DNA of 64,000 nucleotides from Nectonema munidae (taxonomy: Eukaryota > Nematomorpha > Nectonematoida > Nectonematidae). The first letter of the stretch is position 1, and each line of letters starts with the position of its first letter. The translations under genes and the position numbers were made by a program. Location: the NCBI GenBank assembly GCA_030549495.1, contig JAUIRK010000641.1, positions 248,001-312,000 on the forward strand, in the 5' to 3' direction. Below the pieces are notes generated by a model. It did no database searches and was not told the DNA's origin. It worked only from the letters and a program-made list of their open reading frames with translations. Below are positions 26,201 to 41,200 of the stretch, in pieces.

Positions 26201-29200
26201 TAAATGAACAAATAATGCAGACAAATCTCTATTTTTAAGTTCACTTTTTAGTTAAACTTTTTCTTTACTGGTGGTAATTATTCCGAGCCACACTTTGGCA
26301 ACGTAGGAGTGTGATAGTTGTCAAAATTGAAAGGGCTTTTCCATTCATAATGTTTGGGCGCATAACCATGACATGCAAAACATGTGAAACAAAGCATTTA
26401 AAAATTTCAAGAACTTATAAGAAACTTTCACTACTCAAAGTTTAATTTTCCAAATAAACTCTTTACTGCTCAATTTATTTTCAGTTTTTTATAAGTCAAA
26501 ATATAGGCATAGTGTATAAAGAGTTCTAGGACATTTTTTCCTATCCCTCTGTTTATGCAATGCATACTTTTCTCCCTCTGTCATTACCTCCTTTTATATC
26601 TGGATGTGATTAACTAACTATTAAATAACGAACATTTTATAATTTACCATTTATATAAATTAAAAGTATATAGTCTAAGCGTGTGATTATCAGCTTTTTT
26701 TCTCTACCCTTTTCGAACTGAATATTTTGTGGACCTCTTACCCTCTATTGCTACCAATCTAATTTTTTAGTCGTTTTATTTATCAAAAATATAAGAATAA
26801 GTAAACCCTTCTTAATAACTATTTTTTTAATTGTTTACTAAATTAATTTTAAAGTATATACTTTTAACTGCGCTTATCTTTTAAGATTAAAAAATTTTCT
26901 AAAGTCAACAAAAAATATGTTGTTTAGTGTGAGAGTTGAACTTGATGCTTTGAGTTTAAATTTGATATGACAGGTTCCTATGAAGTCAATGAATATCTTA
27001 AATCTCCTATATCAATAGCATTTAGTCAGTTTCGATTATTTGAATGCAGATAAAGAAAAATAAAATAAATATTTTAATCACTTTTAATATCAAACCTGAT
27101 TCAACAAGATCTGAAGATGGGAAAGCAGTCACATATAGCTGAGCTTCTTACCATAATACATCATTTTTTCCAGTTTCAGAACTTTTCACCGACAAAATAA
27201 ATTTTTTTTTAATATATATATATAAATCCTTCACAAAATTAGAAATATTCTTATATGATCCTCTTCAAAAAAGATTGTAGACCCCTTGGGGGGGGGGGGG
27301 GGGACCACGTTGAGAAACACTGGTCTAAGCAGTGAATCCATATTCAAAGTCTCACTTTATTTTTTTAAACGAACGTATTCTTTTTATGGAGAACACCTTT
27401 TAAAGTCCCTTTTAAATATTGAGAGCCTTGAGCCTGTAATTGCCTTTCCAAAATCGTTGTAATTATGGTATGATTTATCCTCTATGTTCATTGAGAAGAG
27501 GGAAGAGATCAACGTCCAATAAGGTCAGCTGACCTTTATAGTTATTGTCCTAGGGCAGAAGTCGGGAACTCTGTTTTGTTTAGCGGCTGTTTACAAGGTA
27601 TCATTTTGTCTATAAAGGCCGCGTAAATTTGTTTTTATCAAAACTACTAAAGACAAAATTTAACTTTTTTCTATCTAGTTTTCATAGACAAAAATTATTT
27701 CAGTACAATTAATGACATTTTTGCTTTTCTTTTTTTGAGACATGATTTGATTTCCGTCTCTATTATTGTGGTTCTCGTTATCAAGTCATCTTCCAAATGT
27801 TCGTCTGTTAATTGAGTTCGCTGGGAAATTTTAATTTGGGTCAAGTAAGAAATGCCGATTCATAACCATATGTTGTATAAAAGCAGGAAATCAATTGTCG
27901 CTAAACTTTGTTTATATTCGAAAAATGTGGTATAGTTATTTTAATATTTAAAGTGAAATAAAAATTTTTTTACATAAATATTTTAGAAATTATATAATTG
28001 ACCGCTATGCCCATATAGTTAATTATTGAAAATGAAATATAGTAACAAGTTTTTCTAATCCAATAAATTGTCAAATTTTCTTGCTATTATTTATAATTTT
28101 CAATAAATATTTTTATCTTCACAAGAAAAAAATTATTTTAAATTATTTTAAGTTTGCAATTTTTTTTATTAATGTTTATTAAATTTAATTTTATGTTTGC
28201 AGTAAGCTCCATTGAAAAAATTTATATTTAATTAGTCTATCAACACATTTGTAACTTATGCAATAACTTTTTCAAAGGCCGTACTTAAAATCTTGAAAGG
28301 CATCATATTCCCCAAATTTGTCCTAAGGGAAGCGGGGGAACTTTCCGGGATTAAATGTCGGTTCCCTAATGGCCATGCTTTTGCACTGGACCCTAAAATA
28401 ACGGGATTGCCGTGCCAAAAAGTTCCGAAATTCGTTCATGCCTCTCTTTTTGTATAAATATTATTTCGCATCGGATGAACTCAATATACTTGTATTCCTA
28501 AAATGAAGTCTCCATCTTTTATATTTGTTTGTTTGAAATAGATATTTTTGTGAATAGAAATACATTAGAAATTCGATGCAATAGGAATTTCCTTTTAGAA
28601 GTCCAACTTTATTTTAATAAATAAAGTTTACCCCTTTAAATTTTCAAATTCGCCCCAACTTAATTTTCTGAATACACCGTCTATCTATCCTATATGCATG
28701 CAAATGATGACGCAAAAAAAGAAGTCACTCTCTCCGCGTACAAGATCTATGTAATGAACTCTGGGTATTCTGCCCGCTGGGCGCTGGCGTCATATTTATA
28801 GGAGCGGTAATTTTTAATTTTAATAAAATATCATGAGTTTAAAGAGAAATATGTTAACAATTATTATTTATTTGAGATCTCTACCAGATTTTTCGAAATT
28901 CTTATAACCCCTAAGTATTTATAAATTTTTAATTCTAAATATTTATATAATTTAAAATTATATATTTTATTTATTTTAATAATTATAATCAATTTAAAAT
29001 GTCAACCTCGTTATTCAGAATAAAACACTTTAAAATACTATTCCGATAATAATGATTGTGAAAAAACATTTATTTTGCTCCTAAATTATAATAAACTTTA
29101 TAAAAACTATTCTAAAATAGTTTAAACTATAATAAACTATTAACTAATATAACTCAAATATTTTACCAAAGAATTTTTATTAAAAAAGTGTTAATCATTT

Positions 29201-32200
29201 TATCTTTCCCATATTCAAATGTGAAAAGAGAAGGAAAAATTTTAAGAAAAGTTTATTTGTATCGAATAATGAAAAGTCTGGATTAATGAAATTTCACATA
29301 AATTAGGGTTTGTTTGATATCTATGATTTTAAATTGTGGAATAACCTTAATCTATGATTTAAACTAAAAGAAATGAAAAACAAAATACACGTAGGATATA
29401 AGAATAGAAATGGGAAATTTATTTTATTGCTTTTAAATCAATTTAAGCAGAAAACTCAAGGTACGCACTGCTGCGCTCTTTTATCAAAACCCATCTAGAA
29501 TTCCTTTCGATTTATTCTCTTGGAAAAACGATTACCTTATTGTTCTAGACTTTCTGAAGAAGAAAAAACCTGGAAAAAGAAATCGAGGCGTTGATATTTT
29601 GATCCAAGAAAACGCATTTTGTGCATTCACTTCACACCCTTTCAAACATACAACTAACTCTTTATTATCGATTGAATCAGGGGTGTACACTTTAAAAGAG
29701 AATTTTTTGTGTAGCATTGCACTCTATAAAGCAAATTGCTAATGGTGCCATCGTTGCGTTAAAGGCGTGAATCTTTGTGAATAAAGAATTACTTTCTTCG
29801 CGCTGTTAATTAGCTTAATTTAGATAAATCGTTTTCATTATTCCTTTGGTTTGAGCTTAATTTCATTGATTTTTAAGTAGTTTTGTTATTCTTAACTTTA
29901 TATAACCCACGGTAAAATACTAGTCCTAGCGAACTTTTCTTCTTCATGATATCCCTAAAGTTCGTAAAAAAATTTGACTTTGAACTTTTAAGCAGTGTGA
30001 TTCGATAACCATATGCTAATAAAAGTAAAGTGAACACACAAAAAAGATCCACCGCAATATTTAGTTTAAGTTATCAAAAAATTGAACATTATTTATCAAT
30101 GGTATAGTTAGCTAAACCACAACCAGTGTCCGCATATTCTTAATCTCGTCAACTGATCAGAAAATGTTTAGTGAGAACTAGCAAGGGGGTGTTTAGACTT
30201 TTAAGCCAAGTGTCTATTTTTCTTAGTTGCGAAAATGAGGCAGACCCCACCGGAATATGAAAACCCGTTGGAATTTATAAAAATTTAGCTCCCGGTGTGA
30301 TTCCTTATCTCTTTTTTTAGTATAAAACTGATCTTTTACATTCAAAGTATTTTTCATATTACTTATTATTTGTTTAAGAAATACTAACTTTTTTCAATAC
30401 CATTTTTTAATAACTTTATTTTTACTAACTAAATATATTTTTTACAAACTTTTTTCAATATCATTTTTGTCCTGGTTAGGAATCTTATTTAGATTTTAAT
30501 TTCTTCCGTATATAACTTTATTTTCGGATTTTATGTCTTTGGACATTTTCTACCCTGTATAAAAAGATGTTACCTTTTGAAACAATAAGATTGGAATTTA
30601 TAAAAAAAAACCTACAGAGATTATAAATTATTTATACCAGTTCGACATACCTATTCAAAATTCTATTTTCTAACTATCTTCTAAATAATTTTGTTATAAA
30701 CCATTAAATTGTTTACTATATCTACAATAGTATACCACTTTATAAATGTTTGATAAATAAATTTTATTTCTTTTGCTAAATATATACCAGGGTCTCTCAA
30801 GCGTGAGCGAATCGCTCACTTTTGGCCAAAGTGGAATAAATAAACAAATTGTCAAATAGAATTTTTTCAAAACTTACTTCTTACTAGAAATGTTTCGAAA
30901 TCAGTAGTATCAGTTATTTTTTGAAGAATCTGTATCGTTAAAAAATAAATGCCGATTCCTTATATTTGTTTAAAATTAAAAATATTAATAAATTTGTAAT
31001 ATTTGCGAAAAAGAAATTTCATGTGGAAAAAAAAATGAAAAAACTTTTTACTACCACTAATTTGAAAAAGCATCTTCAAACTCAACATTTAGAGAAGTTA
31101 GAAGAAGAAGAAGAAGAAGGGTATCGGCATCGGAAAAAAAGAAGTGTTGGAATCGGTAAATAACAATAAAAATATATCGACTTCATAATGGACAATTTTT
31201 GAATTTTAAGATTCACCGTGTACGATTTTGAAAAACGGTTGAGAAACTCTGAAATAGAGCATCATAAAAATGCTCTTCGTTTCCATTATAACACGCTCCA
31301 TTATGACGTCGGATCCAATATAGTGCATGGAGGCGTCTTCCCTCTCATTTTTTATCTTCATATATATTCTAAGGACCCCTGCATCCGTGTTGTAAAGTAT
31401 CTACTGTGTATAAATAATAAACTAGTGTATTAATTGGCATTTTTTATTTACGGAAGTTGGAGAACGCAGCGACTTTAAAAAGTGTTGGATTGCGTTTTTC
31501 ATCCTGCATCATTGTTAAATACTTTTAATCGCCTAATCTATACACTGCAAATCAAATTTACGAGGTAAAAGTATGGCTTCTAATTTTTTTATACAGACAC
31601 ACTAGAGCCCTCTCATGCAGAAAAATGTGTACACACTCCTACATTCAGGCATTGTGTGAACCGGGACTCTACAAAATTTTCTGCAGATAACCGGCAGTCT
31701 GATAAATATCACTCAAGCCCAAACCCCTGAATATGCTGCTAACGGTGCTTAGTCCAGCTTCGTTGCCAGACACCATGTACATAGGGGGAGGGCAAACTGA
31801 TTTTAATTGGGCCGGGACGATAAGAAAGTTTATAGATTTATATTTTTCAGGAGAAAAAAACTAAAATAACCAAAATGTCAGAAAAATTCATGGAAACGCT
31901 TGTAAACTAAAAAAACGTAAGTAAGTAGTTAACTTTTCAATGTTGTTAAAATATATGCAAAAAAATTTACAGATAAAAACATACATTCAACCTTCTAAAT
32001 AATAATCGTGTATAAAAGTGTTCGCTAAAATCAGCTTATTCGATTCATAATATAAAATATTTGGATGCTTTTTACTCATAAGTGTTGCGGTTAAGAATTA
32101 AGTATTTTGTCTTATGGAAACCTTGACTGCGACAAATAAAAACTAGAATGTCAATTTTCCTAAAAACTACTATGTGTCGCTGGCTATCATATTTCACAGC

Positions 32201-35200
32201 AAAAAGTTGTGAGCAAAATCTTTTTGAAAAATAAGCCCCACCACAAAGGCCGTGGTATTTGAAAGTGTGGTTGAGAGCCAAATATAGAAACATTCATTCC
32301 TCAATATCAACATCGGAATACACTGAAAGAATAAGTGTGTGACTTTTGTTAGTTTAGAGTTCAAATCCCCAGTGCGATTTGTGAAAATTTGCAACAGGTG
32401 ACCTCCCACATCCCCATGTACTTGAGTGTTTGAAGATCTTGAAGATCGCTAATCTTCGCATTCATATATTGAAATCCACCCCAGCAATATTTGCTGCGAA
32501 TAATCTCCGTGGATTGGTGTGTCTCGTGTAGAGCACTAACACACCCCCAATTTTTGTATAAATCATGCAAATAGTATTATCATAGAGTTTGTATTAGCTA
32601 GACCACACATGCTCACTTCCCTAGTGAATTGTCTATATCGCTTCTCGTTGTAATCACGATGAACATTCGCCAACGGACGCGCTATATCAGGGAGTATGTG
32701 TGTATGTGAAGGATAATAATCGTATTTCTTCTTTTACTTCGTAGATTCGGCTTTTCATGAGGATGCTTCAATACCAGGTCTAGATTACAATACTCCCGCT
32801 ATCTCAATGAGAGAAAATACGGTTAACTCTCTAGCATCACAGTCTCTTCCAATTTCTTTACGAATGGCAACAACCATATCTCTACCGAACAGCCACGTCA
32901 TATTTTCAAAGAGTACTACCATTTCTTCCAACACAAGTAGCAAATTGTTTATTTTTTTCTTTTTTATCTGATCCATTCTACACCATTTCACCTTCAAATT
33001 AACTTAAAATAAAAAAACGGAACTTTAAATTAAAATAATTAAAACCTTATATAAAAATTATTCGCTGAAAATTATACGAAATGATGAGATTCTCGCCAAC
33101 ATGCCCAAGTATTACTGAATACAGAATTTAATTTTTAGAAAATATTGGCAATTCAATTATGAAAATTTTACTTAAGCTTTGCATTAAAACATTTGATCAT
33201 ACATTCTAGAGAAACATTTTGCTAAATTACTTCAGATAAACGATTTAAAAATTAGTGTAGTATCTTTTACATCCTATTTTTACAAAATAAAATTTTTCCT
33301 CTCTATGTCTATCTAATAAATATAAGGGCGCCATTTTAATGAGATGACTGTTGCTTCTTTGTCGAAACGATGGCATGATGTATGTGTGGTTGAATGGTGG
33401 ATAGTTTCAAGCGAAGATCCATTTCCACGTATGCTGTTTCTGTCTTTTGATTTGATATAAAGAATCTGAAAGAAAGGGTTTTACACAAATAAATTGTGAG
33501 CTATGGCATGAAATCGCGAAGCGCTCTTGATGCCATTTTGGGGTACTCATTTCTCGATTGTAATTAGAAGTCTGGAGTGGTTGAAACACAGCTCTAGTGA
33601 TGTATCACATGATAGCTCCATTCCATGACACTATTTTCTTCCACTGCGCTCTAACATTCTATTTCTTCTATATTTGTTTTTAAATAGATTTTTTTCTTTC
33701 ATAAGGGAGTTGTTCTTCATCTGATGCTTCAAGGGAGTCATTAATTTTTAAAAAGGTTTCATATTCACCACTTTGGTAACAAATGGACCACAATCCCCAT
33801 TTGCGAACCATGTCTTCTACTTTCTTTTCAATATTGTCTTTTTCCTTGCAAATTCATATATACAGCATTTAATATATCTGGTATATAGGCAACCTTAGCT
33901 AACCATGAGGAAGAATGAAAATTTACGTTTCCATGAGAAGCATTAGCATCTAAGAAATTTTGTACTCGCACAGCATACACGAGTAAGTACATTTTCGCTT
34001 GATAACCACTCCGCACGAGCATGTAAGTATACTTGCTCTCATGCACTGCCCATTAGTAGAAATATCAGAATGTTAAGCAGCTGTGCTTTGACAAATTTAA
34101 CAACTTTAATGACCTCATCCATTGTCTTCTTCAATTTTTCTGACATATTTTTAGCTGTCAAGGTTTCTCTGTGTGCATCAGTGCTCTTTTGGCTTTTCAG
34201 TGACAAAGCAAAACCTTTTTTGGCCTATATATAAATCACATTCCTATTACTTTCTTATAATTTTTAGATATTATATGATTAAACAACGATTCACTTTTTT
34301 GAATGCAATACTAAATAAAGTTCCAGACTTTTAGCTATTATTTTTATCTTTGATTTTTTCACAACTAAAATTTTAGCCTGCTCTAAATGCTTCCCTGAAT
34401 TTATCCTAGAAAAAATTTTTTCTACTTCGGTGAAACATTTTTGATGCCATAGTTAATTTTTATCCTTTAAAAACAGAATATTGTTATATTGAGTTGGATT
34501 CGTTTCTTGTTGTTTTGAAGGTCTTGTTTATATATTTCATTTTGTTTTAAATACTCCATTCTATTATGTGATGTATTCATACGTACAATACAATTTTTGT
34601 GTTAAAAAAAATTAGTTTATTGAGGTATATATGCTAGGCATGTATCGGATGTAAAATTTTTTGTATCCGCTGATGTTAATTTCGATATCTTAGCGGATTC
34701 GCATGCAGATGTCAGAATTATTCTTTTAGCTGATGTGGATATCATAATTGCTATTCTAAGCAAACGCAAGTTTCATACTTCTTAAAAATTAAGAGAGAAG
34801 ATGTCAATGTATGCTTGTTATCATAGAGAAATATTTATCGTAAAAATTCAAAAATTCCAAAAAAAACTTTGCGGTATATAGATCCTCGCATAAGGATGCT
34901 AAGAGTATCTGAAAATTTTTGCGGATAATTCGCATCTGCGGATGGGGTTGCGGATGCTGATATCCGATACATCTATAACATATGCCATACTCTCAATTTC
35001 ATACAATTTTTAGGATGATTGTGTTTTTAATTTTTCTATTTATGGTATTGCATCTAAGTGAAGAATATTTTCCCGTAATTGGAAAGGTGGATATGTTAAG
35101 ACTCGGTTTCCACTTTCCACTTTTACTTGTAGATCAATACACCCAAGGACAGTATGCCTCTTTAGGATATCTGCCGTAGAAGAGATAGAATTCCTTTTCT

Positions 35201-38200
35201 CATTTCTAGAGTTGACCACATTAAATTTAGTCTACTTTTCTTTCAAGTTTGATACTGAATTATTTTTATCTTGCATGTTAAATGAATTAAGTCCTTCATA
35301 TATGTTGGACTCATATTTTAATAAAAGGGGTGTTGTCTTTGTATTTTACACGCATGATATTTATTAAGATATCGTCTTCAATACAAGTCAGAATGAATCT
35401 GAAGGTTCTTTTCTAAATGCAAGTAACGTAAAAAAGGAACTAGACTTGAGCATATCGGATAAAAACAATGAAAATACGAAAGAGGTAAGTTATTTTTTTT
35501 TATTAATCTCATTTTCAAAAAGAAGTATTTCCACATTTTATATTTTCCCACATCTAATGTGTAATATATAAATTAAGTTGCAAAATAGGTTTTAGACAGA
35601 TCATAATATTGCACAATTATTGATTTCGACACAATTTCATGTCATTTTTAAATAACATTTCAAAGTTCGAAATTATAAATGAAAAATCACAAGTAACTTC
35701 TCCTAAATTATAAAAATTTACCGATGAAAACCGATACCTATTACAAAGAGAAAAATAATTTACAATCAAAATAATTGATAGAGGATTTCTACCCTAGAAA
35801 TTTTGTTACAAATAAAAATGATAATCGGTTAGTGAATTTAATAATAAGAAATAAAGCATTTTTCCGCAGAGTATAGTTCATGCATTAAAAAGTCAACAAT
35901 TATCTCAAATCTCACAAAACCTGGCATACATCCAAAAAACCATCTTGTACTCTGAATTTCATATTTTTATAATGATGCAATTTTATTTGAACACAAATAA
36001 CATTAAAAAAGCACACCTTCTACATTAACTTTCAATTGAATATATCGATAGAACAGAAAGAACCTTGGAAAAATGGAACAGAAAACAATCACAAAATAGA
36101 AAATTTTGTTATTAAAAAACTAGTTCACTTTCCCCTTTTTCTCGATATTTGGCACGCCAAGCGAATCTCCAAATATATTGACATATACATGCGTATTCTC
36201 TAACATACCTTAGTTTACAATAAGTAAAAATATGATAACTATCAATACGCATTGAGGCAGATGTTCAGAGAAATCGCACTGTATCTAAAATATGAATGCC
36301 GCCTTCTCACTTTCCTAATAATAATTTTATCTAAGACAACATCACTACTATCATGTTATTCTTATTTCTGCGGTTGTATCGTTCAAATTCTAATTAAACC
36401 TTTTTCTCCTGCTAATTATAATGATCATATGCTTACCATAAATACAACCTATTTGTTCTTTTATATTTGGAGGATTTTCGTGTTTTATGTATTATATGAA
36501 ACAATTTTTTGCATTTAGCTTTCTGCAACTATTATGGAAGGAGACAAGAAAGTCGTTATGGATTACATTCCCCGGCCAATGAACGCATTTATGATATTCA
36601 GCAAAAAGCACAGGCATTTGTTGCACAAAAGTTACCCGAACCAAGACAATCGCCGAGTTTCTAAAATTTTGGGAGGTTGGTGGTACTCTCTTTCCATTGA
36701 AGATAAACAGCCTTATTACGAGCTTGCTAGCAAAGTATTCTCCCGCGAAATTTACCTTCATTTTCTCTCTCTTTTTTTATGTTTAATCCCTTCCATATCA
36801 ATCTTTTCGTATACAGTGGAACCTCGGTCTCCGCGGACTGTACTTATCCCGCTTTTAACCAACTGTCTTTTTTTTTTCAAAAAATTTCCAACATTTTTTA
36901 TTACAATTAAATTAAATCATCAAAAATTTTTTACTGCTCAATCATTTGAAATGGCGATTGACATTTAGTTTCAAACATTTAAATTGTTGTTTTGAAAATT
37001 GATTTTGCTTTTTGAGTATGAATATTTTTCTTTAATTTAATATTCTTTAATTCAACGCTTCCATGAGTAAATAAAACTTATATTTTTTGTCAAAAATGCA
37101 TAGCCATATTTGTATAACATAGAAATTTTGAGATCTTCTCTTGTCGTAAGGTTAACTTGACAATTGTGGACAGTTATTAGGCATTGGAAAATTGTGAAGT
37201 TAAAAATTAACTTAAAGACAAAACTTAGATAAGAGTGATATGGAGTCTCTTTTTAACCGACAATCTTACATAATAAAATATGATCAATCAAACGTTCTGT
37301 GTTTTAATATCAAAGCCAATATATTATCGAGACTTCCTGAACCAATTAGTGTTTTTCTAATAGATGAAAGAAGACCACTTTAAGGCATATCCTGAGTGGA
37401 AGTGGTTCAATAATAAGGATCCCAAGAATACAACGAAACGAGGACACCGAGACGAGATTAATGGCAATAGCCATACAACCAACACGAATAGCAATAAGTC
37501 AAGCACACCTGCCTCACACAACCTCAACAACGGTTGCGACAATATTAGAAGTCTTAAGAATCGAGAAGTAGTGTTGGCTAAGAAAGTATTCGCTGCCTAC
37601 TCATCCACCTACAAATCCTTTTCTCAGAATCCTCCTACTTCTCGCCCAAGTAACTCCTCTCATTCGCTATTTTTAACACATTAGTCTTCGCTTTTTTTCG
37701 CTATACTCTGGATCATTTTTCGAGAGGAGTCTTCTATGAGTTTGGTAAATCAAATAAAATGACGTTCCTTTCTTCATCAACGTACTTTATAGCAGCGTTT
37801 CTCAACCGCTGTTCAGCAGAAAGCTACCGAGGGGTTCTCCAAGAAATAGTAACTTGAACAAATGTATTTTTTCTTATTTAAGTCCAGAAGTTTTTTTCTG
37901 AATGAAAATTTTTAATCAGGTATCATAAACGAGCAGTAAGAATCTCTTGTCTAGCACTACTAATAAATTTGATTCAGAAATGTTCTCAAACAAGTATTTA
38001 AAATATTTATTTTTTTTCATCCTCGTTTTCGCATATTTTTAGAATGATTTAATTTAAGCAAATTTATTCTTGCCTCTTTTCGTTCTTTTAATTGAGAATC
38101 CTTTTTTTTGTCTTGATACTAATTCTCTTTTCTTTCAATTTCAAACACCGTGATAAAAATATATAGAAAATGATATGTTTTTTGTAAGGTTCGTTAAAGA

Positions 38201-41200
38201 TTTTATATATTTCAGGGCTTCCGCGAAGGTAAAAAGGTTGAGAAACGCTCATTTTATACTATTTGTTACAGAGCCGTTTTATCATTTTTATTCTTTGACT
38301 TGATTGGTAGGCGAGCGTGTGTCACAATTTTTAATTTGAAGTTCTCGTAGATCTACTTATTTTTTCATTGTATGAATGATGTTATGTTGTTGTTGTTGGA
38401 CCCAGATTACGCTATCTAGATATCATAGTAACTAGTTAGTGCGAAACGTTATTATCATTTGAAATGGAGTGAATGTTTTGGTACATGGATGGATGTTTTG
38501 TTACATTTTCTCAGAAGCAGCCAACTCACATGAGATCCACCACCTTGTGGTAGTTCTACTTCCATGAGTAGACTTCCACTCATTGCAAATTTAGCAAGGT
38601 GCTCCTACCCCTAATTAAAAGGTATGCCTCTCTTGCACAGTGTAAAAGACTCAAAAATTTTATTTTTTTGAATTTAAAAAAATTGCCCGTAGAAATTTTG
38701 GATGCCATCCTATCTCTGTTTGAAAATTTTAAATACTTCACTTCTCATACATGCTATTATTCTTAATGTTAAAAATTTTCCTCAACACATTGACTAATAA
38801 AGTGGGCACGCGTCATGGAGCTATTCATTCATCCAGTGGCGGATCCAGCAATTGATTATAGGATAATCAATAATTGATTATTGATTTCGCTTTTTAAAGT
38901 TCATTACGGTGTAATTTATAACAATAATATTTGCATAAAATATATTTAATTATAATATGTGCAATATTCATGCACAATTTCAATTTAATAAAGAACAAAA
39001 AATTATTCTGATACATAAAAGTAGCAGAGTTAAAGATAGTTAGATGTGGATTTTTCTCTGCTGAAGAGCAAATAATTTAACGATGTTTTCCACAATCTTT
39101 GAGCAGTCAATATCACGGTGAATGTAGGCTAGTGCGAGCCCATTGAGACGATCTTCTCTCATAGTGGAGAGAAGATATGACTTTTCCACGTTTCAAATTG
39201 CAGTTCTTCTTCATCCAAGCAGCCGTTTTTCATTTCACAATACTGCATAATACTTTCTTTAACAACATTAAAATCAAATTTTCTCGCAAATTGCGGTAGT
39301 AACCCACACATGAAGAAGAACAGTAGCACGGTGGTTTCCGAATCGGTCATCCATTTGAGAAATTATGCCATCCAAGAAGGCAAATACATAGAACGGCGAT
39401 AATACTCCAATGAAGATGCTTCTGGAATATTATTGCGCTTTCGTCTGGCGCCCAACTATTATAGGAATGCGCAAAGGTTCTTCGCCATATAAATCTTGGG
39501 CTTTCTCAAAGATCTAGAACTGTGCTTCATTGTTTCTCCATTCCTGAAGCTTTTCCTTGATAGTGCACACATGGTTTATAGCCGAAAATAGATTATTTAT
39601 TCCTGACTGTAAAGCAACAGCCAGCTTGATAACAGTCATCACATTGTTCATTATGGTCAACGCTATAATAAACTTTGGTTTAGTCAAAGCGTCAAGAAAG
39701 CTTCTTGCATCTATAGATGACAGAGATTTCTCTTGGCTCATGTCTTCAACACAACAGAATACAGGATATATGCTGTGTGAATAGCTTCATGCTTTTCCAC
39801 CCAACGCGCTTTGCATGGGACTTTGAGTCGATATTTTGATGGGAGTTCTCTGCATTTATAGCTTCCTCCAATGCTTTTGTTCTTACAACTGAAGAACTTG
39901 GCTAAGCTGCCGACAACTCCAAATGCATTTCGAATCTCTTCTACTTCTCAAGCTTTCACTAGAGCGAAGTTGAGAGCATGAGCGCACAATGTACATAAAC
40001 CGCTTGGTTTCCACAACGTAGCTTGATGTCTGCTTGCATTCCATTAAAAGCTCCCTTAATTGCTGCAGCACCATCACAACCTTGTCCCATCAAACAAGTT
40101 GGACCTAGAACTCCACTCAATGAATCTGGATTGAGAAATTCTAGAAGCGTTCTATGATTACATTATTCTTTATGTAACGCACACTGACAGAAAGTTGAGT
40201 TTTCTATGACAGATCAGTTGACTCATCAGCGATAACAGAGTAAATCTTTGCTTTACAAACCTCTTCAGAAATTTTCCTTCGAATCACAGTTGCCATACAT
40301 GATACAAGTTCATTCTGCGTAGTTTTTGATAGGTATTTAGCATTTGCAGCTGCTTTTGAGAGTTTCTGCTTCATTCATATCAAGATTTTATAGGTTCTTA
40401 CTTTTATTTCCATTGTTAATGAAATTTATGTCTACAGGAGTGCACTTGGCACACAAGTATACAGAATGTTACACAGGTGCCGGAATCGCAGTCCGGAGTG
40501 GAAGTAATCTGAGATTTTAAAGGGATAGAAATGTGAGTCAGAGTCTAAATTTTAAGATTCGTAGTGAGAGGTGGACTTTTTAAGTATTTTAATAAATTAA
40601 AAAAATAAGAGCATATGGAGTTAAATTTTAAAGTGTTTGGAGGCTGAGTGGAATTTTGTCCGACTCTGCATCTCTTGTTACAGACCATAAAAGTTTCCTT
40701 GTATACTTTTTGCATATACTCGAATCGACAATACGAACTTTTTTCTGCGTTTTCAATATCTAAATTTCATTGATGGCTTTAATAAGTTTTTAAATGTGTT
40801 ATCTTTTTAGTTCATAGTCAATCAACAAGTTTTCTAAGCTTACTTTGTGAAGAATCTCTAAATTCCGAACTTCCAACTCCAGAAATCTCAACACCAGGTC
40901 ATCAGTTTTCACAACCCTGTCCTTTCATAAAAGTAGAATGCAATTCCACCGATGAAACTGATTTGTTTCATCTAGACGAAAAATATTTTCAAGCAAAAGG
41001 TGCTATTCAACTGAAGCCTTCTATAGAGTAAGATCGCTCTTTTTCTGTTTATTTTTTTATAAATTTTAGTGCGTATAAAAATTGAATGTTTGCTACTTTT
41101 GTCAGTGACAATTTTTAGCCTGACTTTTTGCCCCTATTACACTTTTCTGTTAAAGAATGAATTTACAAGTATTTGCATATTTTCAATTAAAGTAACTAAT

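Noticed and set aside
27283-27301. Poly(G) run as a possible quadruplex or regulatory site
   Set aside because: It is next to a hAT right end; similar G/C runs occur beside other repeat ends (10403, 54236, 54332), so they look like repeat-associated homopolymers.
39557-39784. Plus-strand 75-codon ORF
   Set aside because: It is the complement of the ZMYM1-like hAT transposase block ([15 protein letters not shown]).
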